This document shows positions 24,549 to 33,218 of a stretch of DNA of 64,000 nt, piece by piece; the stretch's first letter is position 1; the number at the start of each line of letters is the position of its first letter. Origin of the DNA: Desulfatiglans anilini DSM 4660 (GTDB lineage Bacteria > Desulfobacterota > DSM-4660 > Desulfatiglandales > Desulfatiglandaceae); NCBI RefSeq assembly GCF_000422285.1, contig NZ_AULM01000022.1, positions 1 through 64,000 of the forward strand, in the 5' to 3' direction. The notes under the pieces are model-generated. The model ran no database searches and had not been told where the DNA came from. It saw only the letters and a list, made by a program, of their open reading frames with translations. A program made the translations under genes and the position numbers.

Positions 24549-25786
24549 TCCACCGAAACCTCCAACTCTCTTGCGTCTTGGAGTTTTTCCGCCTTGATGT
24601 TGACGCGGATCATCTCAGCCGGGTGGAGGCGCATGAGCTTCTTCCGCGCCACCTTCCGTTTCCCGGCCCGCACCCAAACGGCCTGTTCCCTGGCAGGCTC
24701 CGTGACCCGCAGGGACAACGTAAAATCCCTCCGCCCGCTCACTGTCTGCGGCAGCACATAGCGGACGCCGGGTCCGGGGCTGATGGCGATCCGCGGCTCC
24801 GCAGCGCGGGCCTCACCCTGGACGTAGGCTGCAGCGCACGCGCCCGCGAGGGCGGCTTCCTCCGAGACCCAGTCGACCAGATCGTGGACGTGCAGGACAT
24901 TGCCGCAGGAGAAGACCCCCGGGATACTGGTCATGAACGTGTCGTCCACGGCCGCCCCGCTGGTCCGGTCTTCCATGATCACCGAGGCGCTCCGCGAAAG
25001 CTCGTTTTCGGGGATCAGGCCGACCGAAAGAAGCAGGGTGTCGCACGGGACGAGGCGCTCAGTGCCCGGGACGGGGCGGCGCAATGGATCGATCTCCGCG
25101 ACGGTCACGCCCGTGAGGCGCTCCTTTCCGTGGACCTCGATCACCGAGGTGCCGAGATAGAGGGGTATGCCGTAATCATTCAGGCACTGCTGGATGTTCC
25201 TGGGTAGGCCGCTTGCGTAAGGGAGAACCTCGAAGACCGCTTCGACCTTGGCCCCCTCCAGGGTCAACCGCCGGGCCATGATGAGCCCGATGTCGCCCGA
25301 GCCTAAAATGACGGCCCTTTCGCCGACCATGATGTTCTGAAGGTTGATCAGGTTCTGGGCGGCGCCGGCCGTATAGATCCCGGCTGGCCGGGTGCCCGGA
25401 AGGGAAATGGCGCCGGCTGTCCTTTCGCGGCAGCCCATGGCCAGGACCACGGCGCCGGCGTCGATCTGCATGAACCCGCCGCGCGAACTGACCTGGAGGG
25501 AACGGTTGGCGCCGAGGCCGAGGACGATCGTCCCGAGCATCGCCTCGATGCCGAGCGAATGGAATCGGTCGATGTAGCGCTGCGCGTACTCAGGACCGCT
25601 CAGAGCCTCCCCGAAGCGGTGCAGCCCGAAGCCGTCGTGGATGCATTGGTTGAGAATGCCGCCGAGGATCCTGTCCCGTTCGATCAGCAGGACGTCTTTG
25701 CACCCGTTGTCCCGTGCGGCAATGGCGGCGGAGAGGCCTGCCGGTCCTCCTCCGATGACGACCAGATCGCGTTTTATCGTTTGCAT
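24545..25786 (-). CDS. NAD(P)/FAD-dependent oxidoreductase (GlpA-associated)
   Basis: The 413-residue protein has a Rossmann FAD motif at the start (DLVVIGGGPAGLSAAIAARD). A second nucleotide motif, AVILGSGDIGLIMARRL, lies near residue 160. The ATG-like segment VFSCGNVLHVHDLVDWVSEE closes the FAD domain. It matches the pyridine-nucleotide-disulfide-reductase-like partner found with anaerobic GlpA-type dehydrogenases and DUF1667. It likely passes electrons from glycerol-3-phosphate or a related hydroxy acid to NAD(P) or another carrier. The start at 25786 is preferred over 25810, which would overlap the upstream gene. Confidence 0.85.
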   Translation of the reverse strand: MQTIKRDLVVIGGGPAGLSAAIAARDNGCKDVLLIERDRILGGILNQCIHDGFGLHRFGEALSGPEYAQRYIDRFHSLGIEAMLGTIVLGLGANRSLQVSSRGGFMQIDAGAVVLAMGCRERTAGAISLPGTRPAGIYTAGAAQNLINLQNIMVGERAVILGSGDIGLIMARRLTLEGAKVEAVFEVLPYASGLPRNIQQCLNDYGIPLYLGTSVIEVHGKERLTGVTVAEIDPLRRPVPGTERLVPCDTLLLSVGLIPENELSRSASVIMEDRTSGAAVDDTFMTSIPGVFSCGNVLHVHDLVDWVSEEAALAGACAAAYVQGEARAAEPRIAISPGPGVRYVLPQTVSGRRDFTLSLRVTEPAREQAVWVRAGKRKVARKKLMRLHPAEMIRVNIKAEKLQDARELEVSVE

Positions 25787-25799
25787 GGTGGTTCGGTCC

Positions 25800-27260
25800 C
25801 TAACGCACACGCCCTGAAAAGAGGTGCGAGTCTTTGCTGAACAATAGATAATCCTCCGGCCGGTAGCCGAATTCCTTTTCCAGGATCTGCACGATCCGCG
25901 GGAGGCAGAACCCCCCCTGGCAGCGCCCCATCATGGCCCTTGAACGATACTTGATCCCGGCGATCGTTTGCGCACCGAGGGGGTTCTGGATGGCCTCCAG
26001 GACCTCGCGCTTGGTGATCTGTTCGCAGCGGCAGACGATTTCACCGTAATCCGGGTCCTGCGCAACCAGATCGGCCTTCTCCTCGGCCGGCAGCTCGTGG
26101 AACAGCTCCGCACGGCCGGGGCGCTCTGCGATGAACGCGGCCTTTTCCACCAGGGGCAGCCTCTCCGCCACCATCCCCCGCACCATCTCGGCGATGGCCG
26201 GAGAGGAGGTCAGTCCGGGGCTTTCGATCCCGACCAGATTGATGAACCCCGGGAAATCGGTGCGGCTTTCGATGACGAAGTCCTTGAAGCCCTTGATCTC
26301 CGGCGGGGTCTGTTTGGCCCGGAGGCCGGAAAAGCTGCGGATGAAGTCCGCCGTCGAGATCCCGGGGAGGAGTTCGTGCCCCTCCTTCTTGAGCTGGGCG
26401 ATGATGTCGGATGTGCAGGCGTAGTCGTCGGGCGCATCTACGTATTCGTTGCTCGGGCCGATGAGGATATTCCCGTCGACGGTGTTCGTGAGGTGGATCC
26501 CCAGACCGGCGCCCCCCTTTCGCGGGGCCGGGTAGACGAGTACCGAGAGGCTCCCCTGCAGGCGCTTGTCGAGGATCAGGTATTCACCCCGGCAGGGGTA
26601 GATGCGATATTCCGAGATGCCGAGCAGCGCGCAGATCCGGTCGGCGTACAGGCCGGCGGCGTTGATCAGGACGCGGGCCTTGAAGGTATCGCCTCCCGTG
26701 GTCGTTACGGTGAATCCATCGGGGCTGTGGCGGACGGCGTCCGCCTCCTGCCCGAGGTGGAAGTCGACGCCGTTCGTTCTGGCATGGTCGGCGAGGGCGA
26801 TGGTCAGGCCGTAGGGGCAGATGATCCCGGTGGTCGGTGAGTGAAGCGCCCGGATGCCGCCTATGCCCGGTTGGATCGCCTGCATGGCGGCTGCGCCGAG
26901 GATCTCGAGCCCCGGAACCCCGTTGGCTTCGCCCTGCTCTTTCAAGGCATGGAGCGTGCGGATGTCTTCTTCGTCCTGGGCGACGGTGAGCTTGCCGATG
27001 TACTGGATCTTGACCTTCAGCTCCCGGCACAACCGGCCCATCAGGGCGTTGCCCCGCACGTTCAGGCGGGCGCGCAGGGTGCCGGGTTGGTAGTGAATGC
27101 CCGAGTGGAGCACCCCGCTGTTGCGGGAGCTCGTGCCCATGCCCACGTCCAGTTCCTTTTCGAGCACTGCGACGCGCATCTCGTAGCGGGACAGCTCCCG
27201 CGCGATGGCGTTGCCCACCACGCCTGCGCCGATGATCAAGACGTCATATGAATGTTCCAT
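25800..27260 (-). CDS. FAD-dependent glycerol-3-phosphate-dehydrogenase-like protein with BFD [2Fe-2S] domain
   Basis: The 486-residue protein starts with a DAO-type FAD motif (DVLIIGAGVVGNAIARELSR) and has TSSRNSGVLHSGIHYQPGTL, characteristic of GlpA/LhgO-like hydroxy-acid dehydrogenases. Near the C-terminus EIVCRCEQITKREVLEAIQN and RAMMGRCQGGFCLPRI carry the four Cys of a bacterioferritin-associated-ferredoxin-like [2Fe-2S] domain. With the next two genes it forms an anaerobic complex oxidising glycerol-3-phosphate or 2-hydroxyglutarate. No glpK or transporter is nearby, so the substrate is open. Confidence 0.85.
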   Translation of the reverse strand: MEHSYDVLIIGAGVVGNAIARELSRYEMRVAVLEKELDVGMGTSSRNSGVLHSGIHYQPGTLRARLNVRGNALMGRLCRELKVKIQYIGKLTVAQDEEDIRTLHALKEQGEANGVPGLEILGAAAMQAIQPGIGGIRALHSPTTGIICPYGLTIALADHARTNGVDFHLGQEADAVRHSPDGFTVTTTGGDTFKARVLINAAGLYADRICALLGISEYRIYPCRGEYLILDKRLQGSLSVLVYPAPRKGGAGLGIHLTNTVDGNILIGPSNEYVDAPDDYACTSDIIAQLKKEGHELLPGISTADFIRSFSGLRAKQTPPEIKGFKDFVIESRTDFPGFINLVGIESPGLTSSPAIAEMVRGMVAERLPLVEKAAFIAERPGRAELFHELPAEEKADLVAQDPDYGEIVCRCEQITKREVLEAIQNPLGAQTIAGIKYRSRAMMGRCQGGFCLPRIVQILEKEFGYRPEDYLLFSKDSHLFSGRVR

Positions 27261-27812
27261 GATTTGATAACGATCCGCTTTCTCTGATGTATTGACATGG
27301 CGCTCGACATCCCGCCTTCCAGTCGATGCGGTCCCTCGGCAGCCTCGGATTCACTGTGCACGTTCTTTATTCGATGGTGCTCGCAGATCATTTTCCTGTT
27401 TGCAAGTGCCGTCCGCCGCTGGCCGCCCTTCCGGGAAATCGCGGGTGCCTCCCCGGCTGTGTATGCTCGATCATCTCGTCGCAGCGGGTCCAGGGTTTTT
27501 CACCGGTTGCGCATACCCGGTCCCACCGCTTCGGAGCGGGTCCCGCCTCACGCCCTTCAGGTGCCCAGGTCCAACGCATTGCGGTGAGTCCCGCTCCGGC
27601 TGATTTCATTGCTGACACAAGCGGTTATACAAGCCTTCTCCGAAAAAAGAGCGGACCCGGTCGGCCTCGGCCAGCGCATGCATCCCTGGATGGAGAGCCT
27701 GCCGGTTCGGGATAGCCATTTTCAAGACCTCCCCCGGTTCCATGCCCGGAAACGCAGGAGCGCGGCCCGTTTTGAACCGAGGGCTGCGCTCACGGCTGAA
27801 AATGGATCTGGG
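27261..27812. other. Intergenic region with a fragment related to the dispersed repeat
   Basis: This 550-nt gap has no supported gene. At about 27519-27563 it contains GGTCCCACCGCTTCGGAGCG followed by GGTCCCGCCTCACGCC and TTCAGGTGC. This closely resembles the extra interior block of repeat copy 1 (5420-5465 on the same strand), so it is probably a decayed or partial repeat. Confidence 0.4.
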
Positions 27813-29249
27813 TCAGGACTCGATGCCCGCCAGGCGTTTGGCGGCATCTTTTTTCCGATTGGTGTTCGTTTCGCGGAAGATGGTGACCCGATGGGCCTCG
27901 GGCGATCCTCCACCGTGGATGTCGGAAATGGTGTCGGCGCTTTCGAGGGCGAGCTTTTCCGCCAGCCGGTACAGCTTGATGCGGTTATCGATCGGCACGC
28001 CGTCGGCCCCTTTCATGTATTTTTTCACCAGCGGTCCGATCTCCGGGTTCTCGAAATCGCGATCGGAAGGCATGTCGGCCACGAAGCCGCCGCAGACATC
28101 CACCATGAGCCGGATCGCCTCGGCCATCTCCTTGCCTTCGTGGATCTTGGAGGCGTTGGCCAGGACCGTGTCGATGAAATAGGTCCCGGAGGGTTCCTGC
28201 TTCCCCTCGTAGGAGCTGGCGAGACAGCAGCCGTATAGGGTCTCGGCACGGTGGATCATGTCGATGACCTTCTGCTTGAGGTGTCCAGCCTTTGATGTGC
28301 CATTATATTCCATCATCGTCAAGGCCGTTCCGATCATGCAGTCGATTTTTCCGGACTTGCAGCCGCCGTGGCTCTGACGGTGGAAGGAGGAGAAGCGGAC
28401 GACCATCTCCACCGCGAACTCCGTCTCCCCGCACATGAAGACCCGTTCCCAGGGGACGAACACATCGTTGAAGATCAGGGTGGGGCAGTACTTGGAGTAG
28501 CGGATGTTGCCGATGTCGCAGCCATCGAGTTCCCGCATGTCGAGGCTCGAACGGCCCACCACATGGATGAGTCCCGGTGCGTCCGCCGGCACGGCGAAGG
28601 ACAGGGCATAGTCCTCATCCCCTTTACGCATGGCGCGGGTGGGCAGCACGATGATCTCGTGCGAGGAAAGGGACCCGGTCTGGTGAGCTTTGGCGCCGCG
28701 CACCACGATGCCGTCGTCCCGTTTTTCGACGACGTGAACGTACATATCTTTGTCTTCCTGGTCTTTGGGGCCCTTGGACCGGTCGCCTTTGACGTCCGTC
28801 ACACCGGCATTGGCGGTCAGGTCGTTTTTCTGCATGTATTTCAGGAATTCGACAAAGTTGTCGTAGTAGTGCGTGCCGTACTTCTGATCGATATCGTAAG
28901 TGACGATCGAGAGGGTCGACAGGCAGTCGAGTCCGGTGCAACGCTGGTGGCAGGTGCCGACATAGGCCCCGAGCTTGCGGTTCAGCTTGACCCGGGCGAC
29001 CAGGTCTTCGATGGAGGACGGTGGCAGGGTGAACCGGTTCACCGGTTCGTTGATCAGCGGGCTCTGCGTGACCGCCAGGTCTTTGAAATCGTCCAGTTCG
29101 GCGACTTCATAGGTGGCGGCGGTGGCCTCGATCCCCGCCCGCAGCCGCGGGTTGTCCACCACATTGGTGAGTTTCTGTCCGAACATGTATGCGGTGGGGT
29201 TCATCCGGCGCAGAGATTCGATGTATTCTTCCTTCGTTTTCAAACCCAT
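27813..29249 (-). CDS. 4-hydroxybutyryl-CoA dehydratase/vinylacetyl-CoA isomerase-like protein
   Basis: The 478-residue flavoprotein belongs to the AbfD/HpaB family. The residues that bind the [4Fe-4S] cluster in the clostridial enzyme (C99, C103, H292, C299) have clear counterparts: C100 and C104 in GTCHQRCTGLDC, and H290 and C297 in FHRQSHGGCK. This separates it from flavin monooxygenases of the same fold, which lack the cluster. The expected reaction is conversion of 4-hydroxybutyryl-CoA to crotonyl-CoA, or dehydration of a related acyl-CoA. AAGGAGG precedes the ATG. A GntR regulator lies upstream, with acyl-CoA-ligase genes divergent beyond it. Confidence 0.85.
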   Translation of the reverse strand: MGLKTKEEYIESLRRMNPTAYMFGQKLTNVVDNPRLRAGIEATAATYEVAELDDFKDLAVTQSPLINEPVNRFTLPPSSIEDLVARVKLNRKLGAYVGTCHQRCTGLDCLSTLSIVTYDIDQKYGTHYYDNFVEFLKYMQKNDLTANAGVTDVKGDRSKGPKDQEDKDMYVHVVEKRDDGIVVRGAKAHQTGSLSSHEIIVLPTRAMRKGDEDYALSFAVPADAPGLIHVVGRSSLDMRELDGCDIGNIRYSKYCPTLIFNDVFVPWERVFMCGETEFAVEMVVRFSSFHRQSHGGCKSGKIDCMIGTALTMMEYNGTSKAGHLKQKVIDMIHRAETLYGCCLASSYEGKQEPSGTYFIDTVLANASKIHEGKEMAEAIRLMVDVCGGFVADMPSDRDFENPEIGPLVKKYMKGADGVPIDNRIKLYRLAEKLALESADTISDIHGGGSPEAHRVTIFRETNTNRKKDAAKRLAGIES

Positions 29250-29485
29250 TGTAACTCCTCCTTGGTGGCTTTAGAGAGTATGTAACGCCGGCGATATACA
29301 GCCTTTCCGCCTGAGCGTTGTTGCAGTCGTCGAGGTTTTTCATCTGCATTCTTTCCGGCGGGCAGAGCGAAAAACCCATTCCCGAGGCTCGGCAAGAATG
29401 ACCGGCAGGCTTTTTGTTGAAGCTGGCAAAGCATCGGCCGCTGCCGCGAGCCTCAATAGAAAAGACAGGCGGGTCCGGGGATTTC

Positions 29486-30190
29486 TTAAAATTCGGGTTC
29501 CTCCCGCTTCTCCAGGAATTTGCGAATCCCGGCAAGGACCTTTTCCTTGGCGCTGGTGATGTGCGCCGAGAGGACTTCCTGCGCCCCTTTTGCATCCCGA
29601 GCCAGGATGCAGTCGTAGGCTCTCTTGTGGGCCTGATCGGTTAGATCCGCAGGTTCGACAGAGAAATAGTTGCCGCCGTATTTCAGGAAAAGGAGATCGA
29701 AGATATTGCCGAGGATGCGGATCTGGGTCGATTTGCGGGAAAGGGAGGCAAGCGTCAGGTGAAACTCTCTGTTCTTGAAAAGCCGCTCCTGAATCAGGTA
29801 CGCCTCTTTATCCACGGAGCGGTGGGCCTCCAGGGCCGACCGCAGCTTCTCCGCGCCGTTCTCGTCCAGGTGCCTCACGACGGACGGGATCAGCGAAGGT
29901 TCGATCAATTCGCGCAATTCGTAAATCTCTTCGATTTCCTCGAGTCTGAAAGGCTCCATGAAGTAGCCGCGATTGGGTTCGTGGCGCACAAAACCCTGGA
30001 ATTCAAGCCATTTCAAGGCTTGGATGACAGGCGTAGGGCTCATGTGGAGCTGTTCGGCCACATCACCGCAGGCGACCTTCTGACCAGGGACGATTTCCTT
30101 ATGGTAGAGCATGCGCCGGATGCCCCTGTAGGCAATCTGGGCATGGTCTTTCCGTAGATCGTCCCGTCTTGAGGTCCTGTTGGGTTTCAT
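29486..30190 (-). CDS. GntR-family transcriptional regulator (FadR/FCD type)
   Basis: The 234-residue protein has an N-terminal winged helix (PGQKVACGDVAEQLHMSPTP, QALKWLEFQGFV) and a C-terminal all-helical FCD ligand domain (YELRELIEPSLIPSVVRHLD, NREFHLTLASLS, HKRAYDCILARDAKGAQEVL). Such proteins sense carboxylates or acyl-CoA. It sits between the dehydratase gene and the divergent succinyl-CoA-synthetase-like genes, with an AT-rich palindrome (30208-30235) just upstream, and probably controls both sides and itself. Confidence 0.87.
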   Translation of the reverse strand: MKPNRTSRRDDLRKDHAQIAYRGIRRMLYHKEIVPGQKVACGDVAEQLHMSPTPVIQALKWLEFQGFVRHEPNRGYFMEPFRLEEIEEIYELRELIEPSLIPSVVRHLDENGAEKLRSALEAHRSVDKEAYLIQERLFKNREFHLTLASLSRKSTQIRILGNIFDLLFLKYGGNYFSVEPADLTDQAHKRAYDCILARDAKGAQEVLSAHITSAKEKVLAGIRKFLEKREEPEF

Positions 30191-30207
30191 TTCTTGATTT
30201 CCGATTC

Positions 30208-30235
30208 AATTAAAAACTTGATTAAAAGTTTAATT
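30208..30235. promoter_or_regulatory. Candidate GntR operator palindrome
   Basis: AATTAAA-N14-TTTAATT lies between the divergent GntR gene and the ligase genes. The surrounding 50 nt also hold TTGATT/AATCAA-like half-sites. The AT-rich block stands out from the GC-rich neighbourhood and fits an autoregulatory site. Confidence 0.5.
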
Positions 30236-30352
30236 ACAGATATAAGCTTTTTGTCAAGCTTTTTTATTGGGAGTTGCCACAGCCCGTGCGATGCGATCGA
30301 TCGCGCGGGTTGCAAACACAAACCTCAGAGCATTCAGACAAAGGAAAGAATC

Positions 30353-31498
30353 ATGAGACTTTTCGAATACGAAGCCGCGGAGATCTTTGAGTCGAAAGGC
30401 ATCCCCGTCCCGCGCAGAGGAGTCGCGGAGTCCACCGAGGAGGCCTTGCGCATCGCCGACGGCATCGGATATCCGGTGATCGTCAAGGCGCAGGTCCTGG
30501 TGGGTGGCCGCGGCCTCGCGGGCGGGATTCAGGTCGCAAATTCCCCAGATGAACTGGAAGAGATCGCGGGCAACATCCTGAACATGGATGTCAAAGGTCT
30601 GGCCGTTCGCAAGATCATGATCGCTGAAATGGCGGCGGTTGAAAAGGAGCTCTATCTGGGGATTACCATCGATGGATTTTCGGGTCTTCCCGTGATTGTC
30701 GCGAGCACGGAAGGTGGTGTCAAAATAGAGGAAGTGGCGCGCAAGTCGCCCCAAAAGGTGGCTTCCGTTAAGGTCGATCCGCAGTTCGGTTTTCATCCCT
30801 ATCAGGCGAGGACCCTTCTGCGGGGGCTGGGGCTTTCGCAGCGTTTGCTCGTCTCCTGCGCGGATGTGATCGTTCAGCTCTACAAGATTTTTACCCAGCT
30901 CGAGGCCGTCATCGTCGAGATCAATCCTCTCGTGGTGCTTGCCAACGGCGGGGTCCTGGCCGTGGATGCCGTTCTCGAGGTCGACAACTCGGCCCTTTCA
31001 CGCATCCGGCGCTACTCCCTTCCGAACCTGATCGGCCGCATCGAGAATGCGCTGGAGCGCAAAGGCAAGGAAATCGGCGTAACCTACGTCGACCTCGATG
31101 GAGATATCGGCCTGATTTCTTCGGGGGCGGGCCTGGGCATGGCCACGATGGATATCATCGGTGAGCGGCTGAGGCCGGCCAATTTTCTCGAAACCGGCGG
31201 GGGGATCACCGACAAACTGCTCTATAACTGCATGGAACTGCTGATGATGAAGGACGGTTTGCGCGGTATTCTCATCAATATATACGGCGGGATCAATCCG
31301 ATCCACGAAGGGGCCAAAGGAGTCGTGCGTTATATCCAGGAAAAGAGGGTTGGCCTTCCGATCGTGGCGAAGGCGCTCGGGAATCATCAGGAGGAGACCT
31401 GGGAAATCTTTCGCTCGGCAGGGGTGCACGTGGTGACGGATCCTGCCTCCGAAGCGGCTGTGGAGCGGTTGTACGAACTGGTGGGCTCCGGGAAGTGA
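30353..31498 (+). CDS. Succinyl-CoA synthetase beta-subunit-like acyl-CoA ligase
   Basis: The 381-residue protein matches ADP-forming CoA-ligase beta subunits. It has an ATP-grasp domain (about 1-235, with VIVKAQVLVGGRGLAGGIQV and VEINPLVVLANGGVLAVDAV) and a C-terminal CoA-ligase domain (NFLETGGGITDKLLYNCMEL, NIYGGINPIHEGAKGVVRYI). Start ATG 30353 has AAAGGAAAG upstream. The next gene encodes the alpha subunit. Location next to an AbfD-like dehydratase and GntR gene suggests it may act on succinate, malate, 4-hydroxybutyrate or similar rather than serve only the TCA cycle. Confidence 0.87.
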   Translation: MRLFEYEAAEIFESKGIPVPRRGVAESTEEALRIADGIGYPVIVKAQVLVGGRGLAGGIQVANSPDELEEIAGNILNMDVKGLAVRKIMIAEMAAVEKELYLGITIDGFSGLPVIVASTEGGVKIEEVARKSPQKVASVKVDPQFGFHPYQARTLLRGLGLSQRLLVSCADVIVQLYKIFTQLEAVIVEINPLVVLANGGVLAVDAVLEVDNSALSRIRRYSLPNLIGRIENALERKGKEIGVTYVDLDGDIGLISSGAGLGMATMDIIGERLRPANFLETGGGITDKLLYNCMELLMMKDGLRGILINIYGGINPIHEGAKGVVRYIQEKRVGLPIVAKALGNHQEETWEIFRSAGVHVVTDPASEAAVERLYELVGSGK

Positions 31499-31633
31499 CC
31501 GGTGGGTTTGGTGGTGATATCCGGCAGCGGCCGCGGAAGGGCGCGACCCGTGTTTTTCCGGGTCGTCGATTCGTGAGGACGGCTCCACCGATGTTTTGAC
31601 GGGTATTTTTAAAGTGGGAAGAGGTAGAATCTC

Positions 31634-32506
31634 ATGAGTATTTTACTTGACGGCGACACCCGGGTGATTGTTCAAGGGATTACAGGCAAGATCGGGCAGG
31701 TACAGACCTATTGGATGCTCGAATATGGTACGGCGGTGGTCGGCGGTGTCACCCCGGGAAAAGGCGGGTCCACCGTGGAGGGGCTGCCGGTGTTCGACAG
31801 CGTGGCGGAGGCTGTCGAGAAAACCGGAGCCAACGCCTCTGTTTTTTTCGTTCCGGCTGCGTTCGTGCTGGATGCCTTTTATGAGACCGTTGATGCGGGC
31901 GTAAAATTTATTGTGGTTGTTCCGGAGCATGTGCCGGTGCACGACGTCATGAGGATGCGGGCCTATGCCAGCGAGAAAGGGGTCTTTGCCCTGGGGCCGA
32001 CGACGCCGGGCATCCTCGTCCCGGGCAAGGGCAAGATGGGAATTATGCCCGCTTCGCTTTTCTCTCCGGGACGGGTAGGGATCATCTCCCGCAGCGGTAC
32101 GCTCTCCTATGAGTTTGCCGGCATCCTCTCCCAAAAAGAGGTCGGACAGAGCACGGTGGTCGGGATGGGGGCCGACCCGGTCGCCTTGACGAACCTGCCG
32201 GACATTCTGAAGCTTTTCCAGGAAGACAAGGAGACGGACGGGGTCATTATCGTTGGGGAGGTCGGTGGGGAGCAGGAAGAAAGGGCTGCGGAGTATATCG
32301 CCGGCCAAATGACCAAACCTGTCGCCGCCTATATCGCCGGCCGGTTTTCTCCGCAGGGCAAACGCATGGGACATGCTGGGGCCATTGTCCGGGGGTCGGC
32401 CGGGACTGTCCAGGGAAAGGCGGATGCCTTGAAGGCCGCCGGGGTGACGGTCCTGAAAAGCCCCATCGAAGTGGGTCAGTGGGCGATGGACCACAAACTG
32501 AGGTAG
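31634..32506 (+). CDS. Succinyl-CoA synthetase alpha-subunit-like acyl-CoA ligase
   Basis: The 290-residue protein has the N-terminal CoA-binding Rossmann domain (RVIVQGITGKIGQVQTYWML, YGTAVVGGVTPGKGG). It also has the phosphohistidine loop RMGHAGAIVRGSAGTVQGKA with the active-site His. GPTTPGILVPGKGKMGIMPA and RVGIISRSGTLSYEFAGILS are standard alpha-subunit motifs. GGGAAGAGG precedes the ATG. It lies 135 nt after the beta subunit, farther apart than usual, and is followed by part of the dispersed repeat. Confidence 0.9.
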   Translation: MSILLDGDTRVIVQGITGKIGQVQTYWMLEYGTAVVGGVTPGKGGSTVEGLPVFDSVAEAVEKTGANASVFFVPAAFVLDAFYETVDAGVKFIVVVPEHVPVHDVMRMRAYASEKGVFALGPTTPGILVPGKGKMGIMPASLFSPGRVGIISRSGTLSYEFAGILSQKEVGQSTVVGMGADPVALTNLPDILKLFQEDKETDGVIIVGEVGGEQEERAAEYIAGQMTKPVAAYIAGRFSPQGKRMGHAGAIVRGSAGTVQGKADALKAAGVTVLKSPIEVGQWAMDHKLR

Positions 32507-32580
32507 TTTCCGTCCGGAAATGGTCTTTTTGCCCGATCTCTGCGTCAATCTGCACGCTGGATGAGTATTTCCGAATCTGC
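32506..32580 (+). repeat. Dispersed intergenic repeat, partial copy 4 (left arm)
   Basis: AGTTTCCGTCCGGAAATGG, TCTTTTTGCCCGATCTCTGC and GTCAATCTGCACG match the left arm of copies 1 and 7. Similarity ends near 32580. It abuts the alpha-subunit stop. Confidence 0.65.
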
Positions 32581-33218
32581 CCGGATGAAGGCCGGGCGTT
32601 GGGAAGATTTTCCTTTGAGAGTGCACGTCTCCCTGGAGGGAGGCGCACGGTCTGCCTTGAAGGAAGTTCTCGATGGGCCGGCCTCCGACCGGTCCCTTTC
32701 ACCTCTTCCCGGGAATGAATCCGTGTTTCCCCTTTTTCCTCGGCGGCCTTCCGGGAGCCCCGTGGATTTGTTCTTCAACGCATTGGAATCATTCATTCCT
32801 CTGTTCTCTGCCAGGCAGAAGGATGGCGCGAAAGCAAGCGGTTGAATGAGGGTTCGAGTATGGGCCGGATAACCTCGCCGATGCCTTACGCTTCTGCGGC
32901 CGGACGGGGTTCCAAGCGACGCTTGACAAAAACCCCCCGGGTCTTTAATCTCCCAGATATCACTTATCGGGTCATCCATCGACAATATAGGGGCGGTCCT
33001 TCATCTTGATAATGTCTGTCTTTCCTGCCCGCCCTTATCTCTGAATAATGAACGATTTTTGAAACAGACCAGCGATGCCCGCAGATCGACCCCCGGACGA
33101 GGAGGGCCTTCTTATGGAGAGGACTCTATGCCCAGTTCTTGGCCGGCAGAACGGTTCCTGAGGGCGGAACGTACGAACGAGGGGCTATCGAGTAAACAAA
33201 GGAAAAGGAGCGGACAAG
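32581..33218. other. Intergenic region before the RnfB-GltD fusion
   Basis: About 640 nt with no supported gene. It contains the promoter at 32923-32951 and a ~260-nt leader for the fusion gene. The remaining reading frames have no recognisable product. Confidence 0.4.
32923..32951 (+). promoter_or_regulatory. Candidate promoter of the RnfB-GltD fusion gene
   Basis: TTGACA (32923-32928), 17 nt, TAATCT (32946-32951). It is the best match in the upstream gap, with the coding start about 260 nt away. Confidence 0.45.
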
